Shown piece by piece: positions 61,401 to 64,000 of a stretch of 64,000 nt of DNA (positions are counted from its first letter, which is position 1; each line of letters starts with the position of its first letter). This stretch comes from Delphinus delphis. Taxonomy: Eukaryota > Chordata > Mammalia > Artiodactyla > Delphinidae. The DNA lies in assembly GCF_949987515.2 (NCBI RefSeq), contig NC_082694.2, forward strand, positions 17,291,958 to 17,355,957, written 5' to 3'. The position numbers were made by a program, and so were the translations under genes. Under the pieces are notes generated by a model. The model had not been told where the DNA came from. It did not search any database and worked only from the letters and a program-made list of their open reading frames with translations.

Positions 61401-62119
61401 TTCATTGTCATTTGCTTCTAGGTTTTTGTTTTTTTGTTTCTTTTTTGGTGGTACGTGGGCCTCTCACTATTGTGGCTTCTCCTATTGTGGAACACAGGCT
61501 CTGGACGCACAGGCTCAGCAGCCATAGCTCACAGGCCCAGCCACTCCACGTCATGTGGGCTCTTCCCAGACCGGGACACGAACTCATGTCCCCTGCATCG
61601 GCAGGTGGACTCTCAACCACTGCACCACCAGGGAAGCCCTCTAGGTATTTTTTGATTTCCTCTTTGATTTGTTCAGTGATCTCTTGGTTATTAAGTAGTG
61701 TGTTGTTTAGCCTCCACATATTTGTATTGGGCTGCTAATATTTGCCTTATGCATTGAGGTGCTCCTATGTTGGGTGTATAAATATTTACAATTGTTATAT
61801 TTTCTTCTTGGATTGATCCCTTGATCATTATGTAGTATCCTTCTTTGTCTCTTGTAATAGTCTTTGTTTTAAAGTTTATTTTTTCTGTTATGAGAATTGT
61901 GACTCCAGCTCTCTTTTGATTTCCATTTGCATGGAATATATTTTTCCATCCCTTCATTTTCAGTCTGTATGTGTCCCTAGGTCTGAAGTGGGTCTCCTAT
62001 AGACAGCATATACACAGGTCTTGTTTTTGTATCCATTCAGCTAGTCTATGACTTTTGGTTGGAGCATTTAATCCATTTACATTTAAGGTAATTATCTATA
62101 TGTATGTTATTATTACCAT
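58411..62119 (-). pseudogene. L1-G ORF2 remnant
   Basis: Starts at the reversed ATG at 62117-62119. The endonuclease begins at 61957-61691 and is then cut by a deletion and a SINE. RT pieces are at 61015-60809, 60642-60304 and 60269-59685, the last a 194-codon frame with the active-site box FADD at 60152-60141. Late pieces are at 59669-59463 and 59397-59107. The C terminus (YSAIKRNE region) is at 58698-58411. This is the best preserved RT domain in the window, but frameshifts separate the pieces. Confidence 0.93.
61424..61640 (-). mobile_element. CHR-2 type SINE inside L1-G
   Basis: Plus-strand text: a T-rich tail, GGTGGTACGTGGGCC, the body, ending ...CCACCAGGGAAGCCC. The duplication TCTAGGT(T/A)TTT is seen at about 61418-61428 and 61640-61651. 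Several substitutions, such as 'attgtggaacac' for 'gttgcggagcac', suggest an older copy. Confidence 0.95.
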
Positions 62120-62177
62120 TTTCTTAATTGTTTGGGGCTTATTACTGTAAGGATTTTCTGTCTCTTGTGTTTCCTGC

Positions 62178-63073
62178 CTAGAGAAGTTCATTTATCATAT
62201 GTTGTAAAGCTGGTTTGGTGGTGCTCAATTCTCTTAGCTTTTGCTTGTATGTAAAGGTTTTAATTTCTCCATCAAATCTGAATGAGATCCTGGCTGTGTA
62301 GAGTAATCTAGATTGTAGACTTCTCTCTTACATCACTTTAAATACGTCCTGCCACTCCCTTCTGGCTTTCAGAGCTTCTGCTGAAAGATCTGCTGTTAAC
62401 CTTATGGGGATTTTCTTATGTGTTACTTGTTGTTTTTCCCTTGCTGCTTTTAATATTTGTTCTTTGCGTTTAATTTTTGATAGTTTGATTAATATGTGTC
62501 TTGGTGTGTTTCTCCTTGGATTTATCCTGTATCACACTCTCTGTGCTTCCTGGACTTGATTAACTATTTTCTTTCCCATATTAGGGAAGTGTTCAACTAT
62601 AATCTCTTCAAATAATTTCTCAGTCCCTTTCTTTTTCACTTCTTCTTCTGGGACCCCTATAATTCGAATGTTGTTTCATTTAATGTTGTCACAGAGGTTT
62701 CTAAGACTGTCCTCAATTCTTTTCATTGATTTTTCTTTATTCTGCTCTGCAGTAGTTATTTCCACTATTTTATCTTCCCGGTCACTTATCCGTTCTTCTG
62801 CCTTAGTTATTCTGCTCTTGATCCCTTCTAGAGAATTTTTTTATTTCATTTATTTTGTTGTTCATCTCTGTTTGTTTGCTTTTTATTTCTTCTAGGTCCT
62901 TGTTAAATGTTTCTTGTATTTTCTCAATTCTATTTCCATGATTTTTGGATCATCTTTACTATCATTATTCTGAATTCTTTTTCAGGTAGACTGCCTATTT
63001 CCTCTTCATTTGTTAAGTCTGGTAGGTTTTTGCCTTGCTCCTTCATTTGCTGTTTGTTTCTCTGTCTTCTCAT
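62178..63073 (-). pseudogene. L1-G ORF1 remnant
   Basis: The start at 63073 reads MRRQRNKQQMKEQGK, parallel to the L1-A ORF1 start (MKRQRAIYQMKEQ). It is followed by 'EEEIGSLPEKEFRIMIVKMIQ', again parallel to L1-A. The stop TAG is at 62178-62180. The span is about 298 codons, the usual length of ORF1. The frame is lost soon after residue 45, so the product would be non-functional. Confidence 0.9.
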
Positions 63074-64000
63074 TTTGCTTAACATACTGTGTTTGGGGTC
63101 TCCTTTTTGCATGCTGCAAGTTCATAGTTTCCATTGTTTTTGGTGCCTGTCCCCAGTGGCTAAGGTTCATTCAGTGCATTGTTTAGGCTTCCTGGTGGAG
63201 GGGGACTGGTGGGACTAATGCCTGTGTTCTGGTGGATGAGGCTGGATCTTGTCTTTCTGGTGGGCAGGTCCACGTCTGGTGGTGTGTTTTGGGCTGTCTG
63301 TGGCCTTATTATGATTTTAGGCAGCCTCTGTGCTAGTGGATGGGGTTGTGTTCCTGTCGTGCTAGTTGTTTGTCATAGGGTGTCCTGCACAGTAGCTTGT
63401 GGTCATTGAGTGGAGCTGGGTCTTGGCATTGAGATTGCGATCTCTGGGAGATTTTCACCGTTTGATTTTACATGGAGCTGGGAGGTGTCTTGTGGACCAG
63501 TGTCCTGAACTTGTCTCTCCCACCTCAGTGGCACAGCCCTGACCCCTGGTTGGAGCACCAAGAGCCTGTCCTCCCCATGGCTTAGAATAAAGGCAGAAAA
63601 AAAAAGAAAGAAAGGAAGAAGAAGATAAAATAAAATAAAGTTATTAAAATAAAAACTAAAAATAATTATTAAGAAAAAAAGTTTTTAAGTAGTAAACAAA
63701 CAAACAAAAATGGACAGACAGAACCCTAGGATAGATGGTAAAAGCAAAGCTATACAGACAAAATCACACAGAAGCATATACATACACACTCACAAAAAGA
63801 GAAAAAGGGGGAAAATTATATATATATTGTTGCTCCCAAAGTCCACCTCCTCAATTTGGGATGATTCATTGTCTATTCAGGTATTCCACAGATGCAGTGT
63901 ACATCAAGTTGATTGTGGAGATTTAATCTGCTGCTCCAGAGGCTGCTGGGAGAAATTTCCCTTTCTCTTCCTTGTTCGCACAGCTCCCGGGGTTCAGCTT
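63074..64000 (-). promoter_or_regulatory. L1-G 5' UTR (open at the window edge)
   Basis: The plus-strand end text 'gctcccaaagtccacctcctcaatttggg', 'tattccacagatgcagtgtacatcaagttgattgtgg' and 'cacagctcccggggttcagctt' is typical of the reversed cetartiodactyl L1 5' UTR. That region holds the Pol II internal promoter in active members. A purine-rich low-complexity stretch lies at 63590-63700. Whether the CpG-rich promoter beyond the edge survives cannot be seen. Confidence 0.85.

Larger units (their letters stand above)
58010..64000 (-). mobile_element. L1-G: minus-strand L1 running off the window
   Basis: On the minus strand the order is: 5' UTR (64000-63074, continuing beyond the window), ORF1 remnant (63073-62178), ORF2 remnant (62119-58411), and a 3' UTR with a T-rich end at about 58010. 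The 3' UTR on the plus strand reads 'gcggctgcttcccactagctatctg', the type shared with L1-B and L1-C. A CHR-2 lies in ORF2 at 61424-61640 and a deletion lies near 61728. It appears to be full length or nearly so but has frameshifts in both ORFs. Confidence 0.95.

Noticed and set aside
2305..61651. CHR-2 insertion preference for L1 bodies
   Set aside because: Four of nine copies lie in L1-A, B, C, D or G, which together make up a little over a third of the window. That is close to random expectation.
15594..62119. Reverse transcriptase frames as an undescribed retroelement or defence system
   Set aside because: All RT pieces fall in order within L1 LINEs with their own UTRs, ORF1 neighbours and A-rich ends. 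They are ordinary L1 ORF2 remnants.

Overview
This window is nuclear genomic DNA from a mammal, most likely a cetacean (whale or dolphin). The main evidence is nine copies of a tRNA-derived SINE of the CHR-2 type, whose units begin GGGCTTCCCTGGTGG and end in CGTACCGC plus an A tail. One CHR-1-like SINE is also present. Bovine Bov-tA and BovB signatures, which would indicate a ruminant, were not seen. The L1 elements have the cetartiodactyl type of 5' UTR and 3' UTR. I worked from pattern recognition alone, so family names are assignments by eye.

I find no host protein-coding gene, tRNA gene, intact rRNA gene, CRISPR array or bacterial-type operon. The long reading frames are explained by L1 ORF1/ORF2 remnants (sense or antisense), by SINE bodies read through, or by chance. 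The window reads as a gene desert or the inside of a very long intron.

Layout: 1-13.7 kb is mostly non-repetitive AT-rich DNA with old MIR/L2 scraps, two CHR-2 SINEs and an MLT1 LTR that splits an older MIR. 13.76-19.82 kb is a nearly full-length but dead L1 (L1-A, plus strand). 19.8-24.45 kb holds one CHR-2 and several old repeats. 24.57-29.69 kb is a minus-strand L1 (L1-B) inserted with a 12-bp target duplication into an older L1M, whose halves flank it. 30-37 kb is old L1M, hAT, CHR-1 and L2 material. 37.06-37.78 kb is a 5'-truncated L1 tail (L1-C). 38-42.4 kb is mostly unique. 42.45-48.0 kb is the most layered locus: a CHR-2 followed directly by an L1 lacking ORF1 (L1-D), whose ORF2 was later interrupted by an antisense 5S rRNA fragment and by a Tigger-like DNA transposon. 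48-58 kb is decayed L1M, a MIR, unique DNA and one divergent CHR-2. 58.0 kb to the end is a minus-strand L1 (L1-G) whose 5' UTR runs off the window.

No new gene system was found. The items most worth a second look are the 5S rRNA fragment with its target duplication, the DNA transposon inside a lineage-type L1, the two unusual L1 deletion or chimera junctions, and a perfect 24-bp inverted repeat beside a (TA)n tract.
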